From Bacilli bacterium (GTDB taxonomy: Bacteria > Bacillota_I > Bacilli_A > RFN20 > CAG-288), in contig JALFLX010000067.1 of NCBI GenBank assembly GCA_022774485.1, forward strand, positions 1 to 12,225: 12,225 nt of DNA. Reading direction: 5' to 3'. The notes under the pieces are model-generated. The model did not search any database. It worked only from the letters and a program-made list of their open reading frames with translations, and had not been told where the DNA came from. The first letter of the stretch is position 1. Each line of letters begins with the position of its first letter. Both the position numbers and the translations under genes were made by a program. This document shows positions 1 to 7,629 of the stretch, one piece after another.

Positions 1-1649
1 ATGCACTCTTTCTGTTCTTTGCTGACGATATAGCCACCTTTTAAGGCTCCCTCGAAGGAAGAACCCGGGTTGTTGAATAGATTCTGTCTAGAGAGAATGA
101 TGCAGGTCGGACGATCGACACTTGCAAAGGCATAGCGATAACTAGCTGCGCACTCAATCGCATCCGCGGGACGATAAACGGTGAGATCTGGGATGGTTCT
201 AAGCATTGTGAGCTGTTCGATTGGCTCGTGGGTCGGTCCATCTTCCCCGACCGCGACAGAGTCGTGGCTGAAGAGGTAGACTGCTGGGATTTTCTCCATA
301 GCAGACATACGGATAGAGGACTTCATATAATCGGCAAAGACTAAGAAGCTTCCGATGTAGGTTCTTAAGCCGCCGTGGAGGAGAATACCGTTTTGAACGG
401 CGCTCATGGCGAATTCGCGGATGCCGAAGTTGATGTTTTGACCGGCGCGGTTAGAAGGAGTGAAGGTGGTGAAGCTCTTGACATTTGTCTTGACGGATTC
501 TGCGACATCAGCAGAGCCACCGAAGAGGTTTGGAAGCTCCTCTGCAACGATGTTTAAAAGCGCCTGAGAGGTGTTTCTAGTCGCATCTTTGAAGCCTTCT
601 TCATAGCGGGGAGCACCATTGAAGAGATAAGGGGAAACATCGTTTCCTTCAAAAGCGAAGAAGCGCTCATATTCTTCAGGATATTTCGCTTTGTATTCTT
701 CCATGTCTTTCAAGTAGGCTTCATGAGAAGACTTCGCGCGTTTTTCAAAGGAGTTTTGGAAAGCGAGATAAGCTTCTTGCGGAATCTGGAAGGCAGGGAA
801 GGAGTGACCTAAGTTCTCTTTGGTCTTGACGACTTCTTCTAAGGAAAAGGCTTTGCCGTGGCTCTTAGAAGAACCTTGGAGCGGAGAACCGTAACCGATG
901 ACCGTGTGGCAGATGATGATGGTCGGTTTGTTCTTGGCTTCTTTGGCTAAAGTGATGGCGCGATCAATCTCTTCGATGTCGTTTCCATCTTCGACTTCTA
1001 AGACATTCCAACCGCTCGCTTCAAATCTTCTCTTGGTATCTTCAATAGAAGAGTTAGAAAGAGGACCATCTAAGGTGCAGTCGTTTTTATCATATAAAAG
1101 GATCAGTTTGTTTAATTTCTGGAGTCCGGCTAAGGAAATCGCTTCTTGGCTGATTCCTTCTTCTAAGCAGCCATCACCGCAGAGGACATAGGTGTAGTGA
1201 GAGCAGAGTCTCTTTCCTTCTGGATAGATGGCCTGAAGATGAGCTTCGGCAAAGGCCATACCGACAGCTTGGCCGATACCTTGTCCTAACGGTCCAGAGG
1301 TGGCATCAATTCCGGGGGTGTGTCCGTATTCAGGATGTCCGGGAGTGATGGAACCTAACTGTCTAAACTGTTCAAGCTGTTCAAGCGGAATGTGATATCC
1401 AGCAAGATGAAGCGTCGCATAAAGGAGAGCAGAGGCATGTCCTGCAGAGAGGACAAAGCGGTCGCGGTTGATCCACTTTGGATCTTCCGGATCACTGACT
1501 AAGTGTCTCGTGAAGAGGGTGTAGATCAACGGAGCAGAAGAAAGAGCCATGCCAGGATGGCCGCTCTTGGCTTTTGCAATCATATCTAACGAGAGTCCAC
1601 GGAGCGCAGCTAATGCGATTTCATCATACTTGTTTAACACTTCATTCAT
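1..1649 (-). CDS. tkt: Transketolase, partial (C-terminus beyond left edge)
   Basis: ThDP-dependent enzyme that moves two-carbon ketol units between sugar phosphates in the non-oxidative pentose phosphate pathway (cytoplasm). About 549 residues are visible and the family is about 650-670 long, so roughly the last hundred are missing. The N-terminal ThDP domain shows KSGHPGMALS (His31), SAGHAS (His71), GHPEYGHTPGIDATSGPLGQG (about 104-124) and the cofactor signature GDG at 158-160, followed by a YDKND...LDG segment. The pyrimidine-binding domain shows GIREFAM, the HDS.AVGEDGPTHEPIEQL region and RPAD, ending in KGGYIVS near the edge. The start is ATG at 1649, with GGAGG at 1658-1662 eight bases upstream. 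The frame is open to the edge with no stop. It follows a terminator that closes a non-coding element, and its own TATAAT lies 20 bp upstream. Family assignment is very sure. Confidence 0.97.
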   Translation of the reverse strand, partial: MNEVLNKYDEIALAALRGLSLDMIAKAKSGHPGMALSSAPLIYTLFTRHLVSDPEDPKWINRDRFVLSAGHASALLYATLHLAGYHIPLEQLEQFRQLGSITPGHPEYGHTPGIDATSGPLGQGIGQAVGMAFAEAHLQAIYPEGKRLCSHYTYVLCGDGCLEEGISQEAISLAGLQKLNKLILLYDKNDCTLDGPLSNSSIEDTKRRFEASGWNVLEVEDGNDIEEIDRAITLAKEAKNKPTIIICHTVIGYGSPLQGSSKSHGKAFSLEEVVKTKENLGHSFPAFQIPQEAYLAFQNSFEKRAKSSHEAYLKDMEEYKAKYPEEYERFFAFEGNDVSPYLFNGAPRYEEGFKDATRNTSQALLNIVAEELPNLFGGSADVAESVKTNVKSFTTFTPSNRAGQNINFGIREFAMSAVQNGILLHGGLRTYIGSFLVFADYMKSSIRMSAMEKIPAVYLFSHDSVAVGEDGPTHEPIEQLTMLRTIPDLTVYRPADAIECAASYRYAFASVDRPTCIILSRQNLFNNPGSSFEGALKGGYIVSKEQKEC

Positions 1650-1669
1650 GGAAAGTTCCTCCAAAGAAA

Positions 1670-1675
1670 ATTATA
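1670..1675 (-). promoter_or_regulatory. Possible -10 box of transketolase
   Basis: A perfect TATAAT on the minus strand sits 20 bp before the transketolase start. At the right distance upstream (about 1693-1698) the sequence is TCCGAA, a poor -35. It could be a weak promoter internal to the leader that gives terminator-independent expression, or it could be chance in an A/T-rich spot. Confidence 0.4.
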
Positions 1676-1719
1676 TACCTTTCTCTTCCGTTTTCGGAGG
1701 AGAAAAGGCGAAAATGCAA

Positions 1720-1751
1720 AAAAAGAAAAAAGCGAATGGCGAACCATTCGC
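1720..1751 (-). terminator. Intrinsic terminator before transketolase
   Basis: On the minus strand an 8-bp perfect stem GCGAATGG / CCATTCGC (1744-1751 with 1732-1739) closes a TTCG tetraloop. It is followed by TTTTTTCTTTTTTT. Both arm and U-tract polarity fit minus-strand transcription only. It ends the non-coding element and any read-through from trmL, and it would block transcription into transketolase unless an alternative fold forms. Confidence 0.9.
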
Positions 1752-1900
1752 ACCCGGAGTGAATCTCCATTTCCCTTTGGAAAAAGTGGTGGCCTCAGCG
1801 GACCCATCAGGATTCCTACTCAAGGTAGGCTTTCAACACAGAGCCGGCGATTTTGGCCTCCTAGTTATGTGTGTCGGAAACGCGCATAACTCCAGGCTCT
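1732..1900 (-). ncRNA. Structured non-coding RNA or attenuator leader upstream of transketolase
   Basis: The element has its own strong promoter (1904-1932), about 150 nt of structured sequence and an intrinsic terminator, with no credible ORF. Start sites near 1897-1900 are inferred from the -10 box. Visible helices on the minus strand: AGTTATG/CATAACT (1885-1891 with 1863-1869); CCTAC/GTAGG around 1815-1829; TTTCC/GGAAA around 1768-1785. The 5' end can make two exclusive pairings: AGAGCC (1895-1900) with GGCTCT (1840-1845), or GCCTGGAGT (1889-1897) with ACTCCGGGT (1752-1760), the latter a closing helix that ends just before the terminator. Layout and size fit either a stand-alone small RNA or a riboswitch-like leader of tkt. 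I do not recognise conserved cores of TPP, T-box, SRP, tmRNA or RNase P. A 6S-like RNA cannot be excluded. Confidence 0.6.
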
Positions 1901-1903
1901 TTC

Positions 1904-1932
1904 ATGATAGAAAAGCAAAAGAGGGATGTCAA
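1904..1932 (-). promoter_or_regulatory. Strong sigma-A promoter of the non-coding element
   Basis: On the minus strand a consensus -35 TTGACA (1927-1932) is separated by exactly 17 bp from TATCAT (1904-1909). It begins 11 bp after the trmL stop codon, so it is not a trmL promoter. Transcription should start near 1897-1900 and run toward transketolase. It is the best promoter match in the window. Confidence 0.85.
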
Positions 1933-1943
1933 GGGATAAACAT

Positions 1944-2459
1944 CTACTTGAAACGAGAGAGGAAATCAGCGCCTTTGATGGTTTCCTCTGTCGCTAAGGA
2001 GTAGAAATTCTGCTGTCTCAACGCTTCGGATAGAACAATGGCGACACTGTTAGAGAGGTTGAGACTTCTTGCGTCGATGGCCATTGGAATCCGCATCGTG
2101 TGAGAGAAATGTTCGACGAGAATCTCTTTTGGAATTCCAGTGGATTCCCTACCGAACATAAAGAAGTAATTCTTAGAAACATCTTTCAAATCATAATCAG
2201 AATAGGTCTTATTACTATACCTTGTGACATAATAGCCCTCCTCGTTTGGATGAGCTTTGAGAAATTCTTCAAACGTGTCAAAACGCTCAATCTCAAAACC
2301 GATTGCATAATCCATCTCGGCTCTTTTTAAGGCGTGGTCATCGAGGGTGAATGTGAGCGGACCGATGATGGTGAGCTTGAGGTCAAAGGCCATGCAGGTA
2401 CGGATGATATTTCCGACATTTGCCGGTTTTTCCGGCTGGTATAACACGACTCTGTTCAT
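1944..2459 (-). CDS. trmL: tRNA (cytidine(34)-2'-O)-methyltransferase TrmL
   Basis: SPOUT-family methyltransferase (YibK/CspR type) that 2'-O-methylates the wobble nucleotide of certain tRNA-Leu species using S-adenosylmethionine. At 171 aa it is slightly longer than the usual 150-160. Visible signatures: PANVGNIIRTC (12-22), FGRESTGIP (102-110, SPOUT motif 2) and IPMAIDARSLNLSNSVAI (124-141, motif 3 forming the trefoil-knot cofactor site). The start ATG overlaps the stop of the upstream aminopeptidase gene as ATGA, indicating translational coupling as the last gene of the proS operon. No terminator lies between its TAG stop and the next promoter, so its transcript should end at the hairpin at 1732-1751. 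TrmL and the related TrmH-type subgroup look alike, but the short length and lack of an extra N-terminal domain favour TrmL. Confidence 0.93.
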   Translation of the reverse strand: MNRVVLYQPEKPANVGNIIRTCMAFDLKLTIIGPLTFTLDDHALKRAEMDYAIGFEIERFDTFEEFLKAHPNEEGYYVTRYSNKTYSDYDLKDVSKNYFFMFGRESTGIPKEILVEHFSHTMRIPMAIDARSLNLSNSVAIVLSEALRQQNFYSLATEETIKGADFLSRFK

Positions 2460-4222
2460 CTCTTGATCTCTTTACAAAGGTCTTCTAAAAGCGAAAGAAG
2501 CTCTCTTGGGCAAAGGGGCTTTAAGACTTCTTCTGTCATCTTGTGATAATCATTTAACCACTGAAGCTCTTCATCCGTGAGTAAAGAAAGATCGATTCCT
2601 CTTTTGTCATAGGGGAAATAGGTGATGGTCTCAAAAGAGTAGAAAATGCCATCGCTTGTGGTGAAAGCTTCCTTGACAAGAAGATTGTTCTCTAAGCGGA
2701 TTCCGTACTTGTGCGGTTTGTAGACACCCGGTTCTACGGTGATGATGTGACCGGGTTTTAACTCCCCGTTATCGAGCCTATTTGGACGATCGTAGAAACG
2801 GAAACCGATGGGACCTTCGTGGACACAGGACATATAACCGACACCATGTCCGGTTCCGCACTTGTAATCCAATCCTTCTTTCCACATGATCTCGCGGGCT
2901 TTGATATCGAGAGAGTGACCAGAGCAGCCTTTTTCAAAGATGGTGGTGGAGAGTGCAATTTGAGATTTGAGGGTCAAAGTGTAGTCGTGCTTCACTTCTT
3001 CGCTGATTTCTTTACCGATCAAGAATGTTCTTGTGGTGTCGGTCGTTCCTCCGTAATATTGACCTCCGGAGTCGACTAAGAGAAGCTGTGAATTTTTATC
3101 CGCTGTCTTATGGTTTGTCTCACTGGGAGCATAGTGCATCATGGCGGCGTTATCATCTAGAGCTGCGATGGTTTCAAAGGAGAGATCAAAACAGCGCGGA
3201 TTCTCTCTTCTAGCACGATCGACAAAGATTCGGGCTTTGTATTCATCAATCTCTTCTAACGGAGTGTCGAGAAGATATTTCTGAAGCTTTAACAAAGCGA
3301 TTCCATCGATCGCTTGAATCTCTTTGGTGTTTCTAACCTCCACAGGACCCTTGATTGATTTCTGTTCAAAGGCAGGAGAGGGAGCAAAAATCGGGTGAGA
3401 TAAAAGACTTGCGATATAGGCATTGGTTCTAAAAGGATCAATCAATGTCTTGATGTCTTTTCTTGTCTCTAAAAAGGCGTAGAAGTCCTCGTAAGGGAGA
3501 ACGCGGATAAAAGAGGGGAAGTCTAAAGGAAGTCTTTCCTTGTCGATAAAGAGAGTGACTTCACCTTCTGTGGTTAAATAGAGGTAGGAGTAGAAGACAG
3601 GAGTACAGGGGATGTCATTTCCGCGATATCCTAAGACATAAGCGATGTCATCTAAAAGCGGAAGGATGAGAGCGTCTGCGTTATGTTCCTTGGTGTCTTC
3701 TAAGACATTTTTAATTCTTTCTTCTAATGTGGTAGAGAGAAGAGAGTCATCGATCTTAAAGATTTTATCGTGAGGAAGTTCTGGTAAGTCATCTACCATG
3801 TGACGATAAGAAGCCTGTCTTATCTCATGAGTATCATCGGCAAAATAAGCTGCTAACTCTTGTCTGGAGAGCAGCTTTTTATCGAGGCCTAGGGGATAGA
3901 GATTGTTCTGTTTGACATATTGTGGAATCGAGAGAACTCCTTCTTTTCCTTGGTACATCAGGATGCAAGAAGAGCCTTTGATATCTCCTTCTGCCTCTGT
4001 CCAAAAGCGGCCATCGGTATAGATAAAATAACCATCTAAGGTGACAAGCAAGGTACCATCAGAGCCTTTGAACGGGCAAAAATAGAAACGCTCTCTTGCA
4101 AAATAGGCGGTGCATTCCTCCGACATATGAGGATCAGTTGCCGGGATCACATAGGCTTTCAGCCCATCTTTTCTCATCTGGGCCTGAAGCTTTTCAATGC
4201 GGGAATCGAAGAGGTTTTGCAT
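2456..4222 (-). CDS. Xaa-Pro aminopeptidase (M24B, long aminopeptidase P1 type)
   Basis: Cytoplasmic metallopeptidase that removes an N-terminal residue preceding proline. At 588 aa it belongs to the three-domain long form (like eukaryotic aminopeptidase P1), not the roughly 440-aa PepP or 360-aa prolidase. Two creatinase-like N-terminal domains occupy about 5-150 and 155-300. The pita-bread catalytic domain follows from about 305. The five metal ligands are all present: Asp384 (LLLVDSGG), Asp395 (GGTTDTTRT), His459 (GTGHGVG), Glu497 (ITVEPGVY) and Glu511 (RLENN). The proton-shuttle histidines His363 (HYAP) and His468 (VHEGP) are also in place, so the enzyme should be active. No signal peptide is visible. 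The start overlaps the proS stop by one base (TGATG) and the end overlaps trmL by four. Co-transcription with prolyl-tRNA synthetase links proline release from peptides with proline charging, which is an inference from context. Confidence 0.95.
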   Translation of the reverse strand: MQNLFDSRIEKLQAQMRKDGLKAYVIPATDPHMSEECTAYFARERFYFCPFKGSDGTLLVTLDGYFIYTDGRFWTEAEGDIKGSSCILMYQGKEGVLSIPQYVKQNNLYPLGLDKKLLSRQELAAYFADDTHEIRQASYRHMVDDLPELPHDKIFKIDDSLLSTTLEERIKNVLEDTKEHNADALILPLLDDIAYVLGYRGNDIPCTPVFYSYLYLTTEGEVTLFIDKERLPLDFPSFIRVLPYEDFYAFLETRKDIKTLIDPFRTNAYIASLLSHPIFAPSPAFEQKSIKGPVEVRNTKEIQAIDGIALLKLQKYLLDTPLEEIDEYKARIFVDRARRENPRCFDLSFETIAALDDNAAMMHYAPSETNHKTADKNSQLLLVDSGGQYYGGTTDTTRTFLIGKEISEEVKHDYTLTLKSQIALSTTIFEKGCSGHSLDIKAREIMWKEGLDYKCGTGHGVGYMSCVHEGPIGFRFYDRPNRLDNGELKPGHIITVEPGVYKPHKYGIRLENNLLVKEAFTTSDGIFYSFETITYFPYDKRGIDLSLLTDEELQWLNDYHKMTEEVLKPLCPRELLSLLEDLCKEIKR

Positions 4223-5667
4223 CAGTATGCCCTCGCGAAGATGACAACATTTTCGGCGCCTTCTTCTCCTGTGTAGGAATCTTTGCTCTGGAAAGGTCTC
4301 TGATCAAAAGGCATGACTCTCGGAGTCGCGTTGAACTCTTCTTTCATCTTCTTTTCCACTTCTGCCTGTGTTGAGGATTTTACCATCATCTTGGCAAAGC
4401 CTTTTTGATTTGCGATGACATCTTTCACTTCCTCATAACTGTGACACTCAAAGATGTGATCATTGAGGAATTTGAGAGCTTTCTGATACATGCCTTCATG
4501 GATTTCTTCTAAGAGAACAGCGACTTTCTCATCGAGTCCTTCTAAAGGTAAGAAGTCTTTGCTGTTGTTGTATCTCTTCGCTAACATCGCCTGTCCCTTC
4601 TCTAAGTCTTTGGGACCGATCTCGATGCGGAGCGGGATACCTTTCATTTCGTACTGGCTAAACTTCCAACCCGGTGACTTGTTGCTGTCATCTAACAGAA
4701 CACGAATCTTCTTGGCTTTTAAGCTCTCTTCTAAAGAGCGGCAAGCCTTGAGAACATCCGGATTGCTATCAGCTCTAATCGGGATAATCACGACCTGAGT
4801 CGGGGCAATCTTCGGAGGTAAGACTAAGCCTTCATCATCTCCGTGGACCATGATTAGGGCACCTAAAAGACGGGTGGAAACACCCCAGGAGGTGTAGTGC
4901 GGATAGGCGATTTTGTTGTCTTTTCCAAGGTATTTAATTCCATAAGCTTCACAGAAACCAGTGCCGAGATAGTGAGTGGTTCCGCACTGGAGGGCTTGGC
5001 AATCAGGCATGAGCGCTTCGATGGTGTAGGTGTCGACAGCACCTGCAAATTTCTCGCTCTCCGGCTTCTTTCCCATGAGGAAAGGAACGGCCAGGAGATC
5101 TCTTCCCATGTTGTTGTAGATTCTTAAAATTGAGAGAGCAAATGCTCTTGCTTCTTCTTCGCCCTGGTGGAGGGTGTGTCCCTCTTGCCAGAGGAATTCA
5201 CTTCCGCGCAAGAACGGGCGGGTGGTTTTCTCCCAACGGATGACAGAGCACCACTGGTTGTATTTTACCGGGAGGTCATTGTAAGAGTGGACGATATCTT
5301 TGAAGTGGTCGCAGAAGAGAGTTTCACTGGTGGGTCTTACGACCATCTCTTCAGCGAGCTGTTTGTTTCCACCTCTGGTGACAACTGCACATTCTGGAGC
5401 AAAGCCGGAGATGTGATCTTTTTCTTTCTGAAGAAGCGACATCGGGATGAGAGAGGGAAGATAGACATTTCGGACTCCAACCGCTTTGATTTTCTCGTTG
5501 AGATAGCTTTGAATCTCTTCCCAAAGGGCATAGCCATCGGGGCGGTAATTGATAAATCCTTTGGTGTTAGCATAGCTCATGAGCTCTGCTTTTAAACAGA
5601 CATCGGTGTACCACTGAGTGATGTTTTCGCTTTTGCTGGTGATACTGGTAACTTTTTTGTCAGCCAT
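4222..5667 (-). CDS. proS: Prolyl-tRNA synthetase, eukaryote/archaea-like (type 3) form
   Basis: Class II aminoacyl-tRNA synthetase that charges tRNA-Pro. At 481 aa it is the short form without the large editing insertion found in the roughly 570-aa bacterial-type enzyme. Class II signatures: RPTSETLFCDHF (111-122, PTSE at 112-115), motif 2 RWEKTTRPFLRG (144-155) followed by a GHTLH segment, and motif 3 with HGDDEGLVLPPKIAPTQV (275-292). An anticodon-binding domain follows, and the protein ends in the FARAY tail typical of this subtype. The zinc-binding cysteines of many archaeal and eukaryotic homologs are absent from the C-terminal region, as is often seen in bacterial members. The start ATG at 5667 has AAGGAG about 9 bases upstream. 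It lies 21 bp after the GGDEF/EAL-like gene and overlaps the aminopeptidase start by one base. Confidence 0.97.
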   Translation of the reverse strand: MADKKVTSITSKSENITQWYTDVCLKAELMSYANTKGFINYRPDGYALWEEIQSYLNEKIKAVGVRNVYLPSLIPMSLLQKEKDHISGFAPECAVVTRGGNKQLAEEMVVRPTSETLFCDHFKDIVHSYNDLPVKYNQWCSVIRWEKTTRPFLRGSEFLWQEGHTLHQGEEEARAFALSILRIYNNMGRDLLAVPFLMGKKPESEKFAGAVDTYTIEALMPDCQALQCGTTHYLGTGFCEAYGIKYLGKDNKIAYPHYTSWGVSTRLLGALIMVHGDDEGLVLPPKIAPTQVVIIPIRADSNPDVLKACRSLEESLKAKKIRVLLDDSNKSPGWKFSQYEMKGIPLRIEIGPKDLEKGQAMLAKRYNNSKDFLPLEGLDEKVAVLLEEIHEGMYQKALKFLNDHIFECHSYEEVKDVIANQKGFAKMMVKSSTQAEVEKKMKEEFNATPRVMPFDQRPFQSKDSYTGEEGAENVVIFARAY

Positions 5668-5688
5668 TTTGATATTTCTCCTTTTTGT

Positions 5689-7515
5689 TTATTTGGTTGT
5701 GTCACTCTTCTTCTTTTCGAAGAGAGTGGTGAGAGAAGGCTTTTTGGGCATGAGTTTCTCCGCTTCCAATGAGATTTCCTTGATGAGTTGCGGGGAGATT
5801 GTCTCAAAGCGAGAGGATGGCAAGGCGATGTCATCGCACTGGAAGATTTTTCCTCCGTTGATGATGCCAAAGTCAATCTCACCTCGATGCTTTAAACCGC
5901 AAAAGACAAAGGGAACTCCATAGGATGAATATGCGGTTCGAATCGACTGCAGGTCTGTTCTCTTCTGGGTGGAATCGAAGCTGTCGGAGGTGAAGAGGTT
6001 CGGTATGTAGAAGTAATCGATCTGCTTTAGGATACGGGTTCTCATGTTGGTGGAGAGGGTGTCGATGATGAGACCTAACTTGTAATTTGCCTTGTGAACA
6101 TCGCGGAAGTTTCTCATGGTGAGGTTTGGATCTTCGTACAAGGCGAGTAAGTCGCTCTCTCGGATTAAAAGAGTGTATTTGATGTTCTTGTCTGGGTTTT
6201 CCGCCAAACGGATGAATTTCTTGATAAGGGGATAAGGAAGCTCTAAACCGACTTCTAATTTCTGTTTCTTGTTCTGGTGGACTCTACTCACATGGTTCAA
6301 GATATCGTTATAGAAGATCTTTTGTAGGTCATCGTTTGTCTGAATCAAGCCGTAGATATCGTTGAAGTCTTCTACGCTGCTTCCAAAGGGAATGCCGCTG
6401 AGGGTGTAGCGGAAGCACTCGCCGCTAGGCAAGTCGACAAGCGGTGTGAAATAAATTCGATAGGTCTTGTTCTTGATGATGGTCCTGACTTCTTTCTTCT
6501 GTAGCTTTTCTTGCTCATAGGATAAGAAGAATGTCTCATCGTACAATAGAACTTTCTCGTTCTTGGCTTTGCCTTGTCTCATGGCATCTGCCATCTTCTT
6601 CGCCTGTTCTTTTCCTTGGACGTAATTTCCTTGATACTGTGTTCCGATACTGACACCGATGACACAGTTGATGGGGATATTAGCCATGTTGAAGTTGAGG
6701 TGTTGTTGAATTGCATTTTGGATGGTAGTCGCCATGTTGATAGCCATGAGTTTTGAGACGATGGAAGTGTCTATCACAATGGTTTCTGTGTTGCTAACAC
6801 AGTACATCTTTCTTGACTTTGTCAGGTAACGATTGATGATTCTTCTCACGTTGAGAGAGACCTCAGAGAAGGTCTTCTGCTCTTCTTCAGTCGGATTTTT
6901 CTTGTCTGTGAATACGTTGATATACATGATAGATCCGAGAATATCAGCTTCGGAGTTTTTGAGGAAACGAATGCAATCTTCATCGTTCTTCAAGATGAAT
7001 TTACCGGCTAGCTTTCCGGTGTTCGCTTGTGATTTCTTTTCTAGTTTGAAGTATGGCAATAGCTGACTTTCAAAGTGAATCACCTGTTTTTCTTTGTTGA
7101 TAGAAGTGAAGAAGAGCAAGGAAGAATATTCCCTCTTTCTCTTGGTGATTTTGATATTCACCTGCAAAATATTAGGAGTTGATTTTTGAGTGATGTGATT
7201 TGCTAACCAGTCCTTGATTCGATATGTATCTGATCTCCGAAATTGCTTTAAGAACTCATCTTCAGAGAACGTCTTGGTATTTGACATGTCGTTCTTATCA
7301 AAGCAGTAGAATCTTTTTCTTGCATAATCATAAGTGTAAATTCGGATGTTGAATTCTTCGGAATGGTTCTGGTCTTTTTGTGAGGAATAAGAAATAGCGA
7401 CAACAGAAATCACCACTGCTGACACAAGAGCAACAGCGAGAAAAATGAAGAGGAGGAGAAGCGGAATCGATATTTCACGGCCTAAGATTTTTACAATAAA
7501 ATATATGTACTTCAT
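5689..7515 (-). CDS. Membrane-anchored protein with degenerate GGDEF and EAL-like domains
   Basis: With the ATG at 7515 the protein has 608 residues. There is one N-terminal membrane segment (about 17-43, rich in L, I, V, A), a 44-180 region of mixed sequence that may be PAS-like, a GGDEF-like region (about 190-325) and an EAL-like region (about 350-570). The GGDEF fold is suggested by the ...CVIGVSIGT... strand, the KKMADAMRQGKAKNEKVLLYDE segment (equivalent of AD.ALY.AK) and spacing, but VSNTETIVID stands where R-GGDEF is expected. In the EAL-like part IIDTLS replaces the DDFG motif, and no EAL, KxD or EGVE residues are seen. Cyclic-di-GMP synthesis or hydrolysis is therefore unlikely, and a sensory, binding or scaffolding role is more plausible. 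An in-frame TTG at 7569 would add 18 residues but has no ribosome binding site and overlaps the promoter. The ATG start also lacks a clear Shine-Dalgarno. It is first in the proS operon. Domain assignment is by pattern only. Confidence 0.7.
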   Translation of the reverse strand: MKYIYFIVKILGREISIPLLLLFIFLAVALVSAVVISVVAISYSSQKDQNHSEEFNIRIYTYDYARKRFYCFDKNDMSNTKTFSEDEFLKQFRRSDTYRIKDWLANHITQKSTPNILQVNIKITKRKREYSSLLFFTSINKEKQVIHFESQLLPYFKLEKKSQANTGKLAGKFILKNDEDCIRFLKNSEADILGSIMYINVFTDKKNPTEEEQKTFSEVSLNVRRIINRYLTKSRKMYCVSNTETIVIDTSIVSKLMAINMATTIQNAIQQHLNFNMANIPINCVIGVSIGTQYQGNYVQGKEQAKKMADAMRQGKAKNEKVLLYDETFFLSYEQEKLQKKEVRTIIKNKTYRIYFTPLVDLPSGECFRYTLSGIPFGSSVEDFNDIYGLIQTNDDLQKIFYNDILNHVSRVHQNKKQKLEVGLELPYPLIKKFIRLAENPDKNIKYTLLIRESDLLALYEDPNLTMRNFRDVHKANYKLGLIIDTLSTNMRTRILKQIDYFYIPNLFTSDSFDSTQKRTDLQSIRTAYSSYGVPFVFCGLKHRGEIDFGIINGGKIFQCDDIALPSSRFETISPQLIKEISLEAEKLMPKKPSLTTLFEKKKSDTTK

Positions 7516-7539
7516 AACAAAAAGAACGAAAGCCCCATT

Positions 7540-7569
7540 ATTATATCTTTTCCGGACAAAATATAGCAA
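7540..7569 (-). promoter_or_regulatory. Promoter of the GGDEF/EAL-like, proS, aminopeptidase, trmL operon
   Basis: On the minus strand a perfect TATAAT (7540-7545) lies 18 bp from TTGCTA (7564-7569). The inferred start near 7533 gives a leader of only about 18 nt without a Shine-Dalgarno. It is divergent from, and partly overlaps, the acyl carrier protein promoter region. Confidence 0.6.
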
Positions 7570-7592
7570 TTTAATTGAGTTTGAGATATAGT
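7564..7592 (+). promoter_or_regulatory. Weak candidate promoter of acpP
   Basis: TATAGT at 7587-7592 is a fair -10 box about 38 bp before the acyl carrier protein start. The -35 position at 17 bp holds TAGCAA, a poor match that overlaps the -35 of the divergent promoter. No FapR-like palindrome is seen. Confidence 0.35.
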
Positions 7593-7629
7593 ATTTCGAG
7601 CGGGAACATCCCCGGAAAGGATTTGATTT

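Noticed and set aside
1732..1900. TPP riboswitch, T-box, SRP RNA or tmRNA
   Set aside because: The TPP core (CTGAGA and ACCTGAT), the T-box sequence AGGGTGG.ACCGCG, the SRP GGAAGCAGC loop and a tRNA-like 3' end are all missing. 6S RNA could be neither confirmed nor excluded by eye.
1863..1905. Short leader peptide starting at the ATG within the -10 region of the non-coding element
   Set aside because: A 14-codon frame exists on the minus strand, but its ATG overlaps the -10 box, it has no ribosome binding site, and no regulatory codon run is visible.
1549..2004. Plus-strand open frame of about 150 codons across the trmL-tkt gap
   Set aside because: It overlaps the beginning of transketolase and the end of trmL on the other strand, has no ribosome binding site, and its middle part is explained by the minus-strand promoter, RNA helices and terminator.
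2819..5595. Plus-strand open frames opposite proS and the aminopeptidase
   Set aside because: They lie wholly opposite clear conserved genes, have no ribosome binding sites, and resemble no protein family. They are by-products of the codon use of the real genes.
7516..7569. TTG start at 7569 for the GGDEF/EAL-like protein
   Set aside because: It would lie within the -35 box of a good promoter and has no Shine-Dalgarno. The ATG at 7515, followed shortly by the membrane segment, is more likely.
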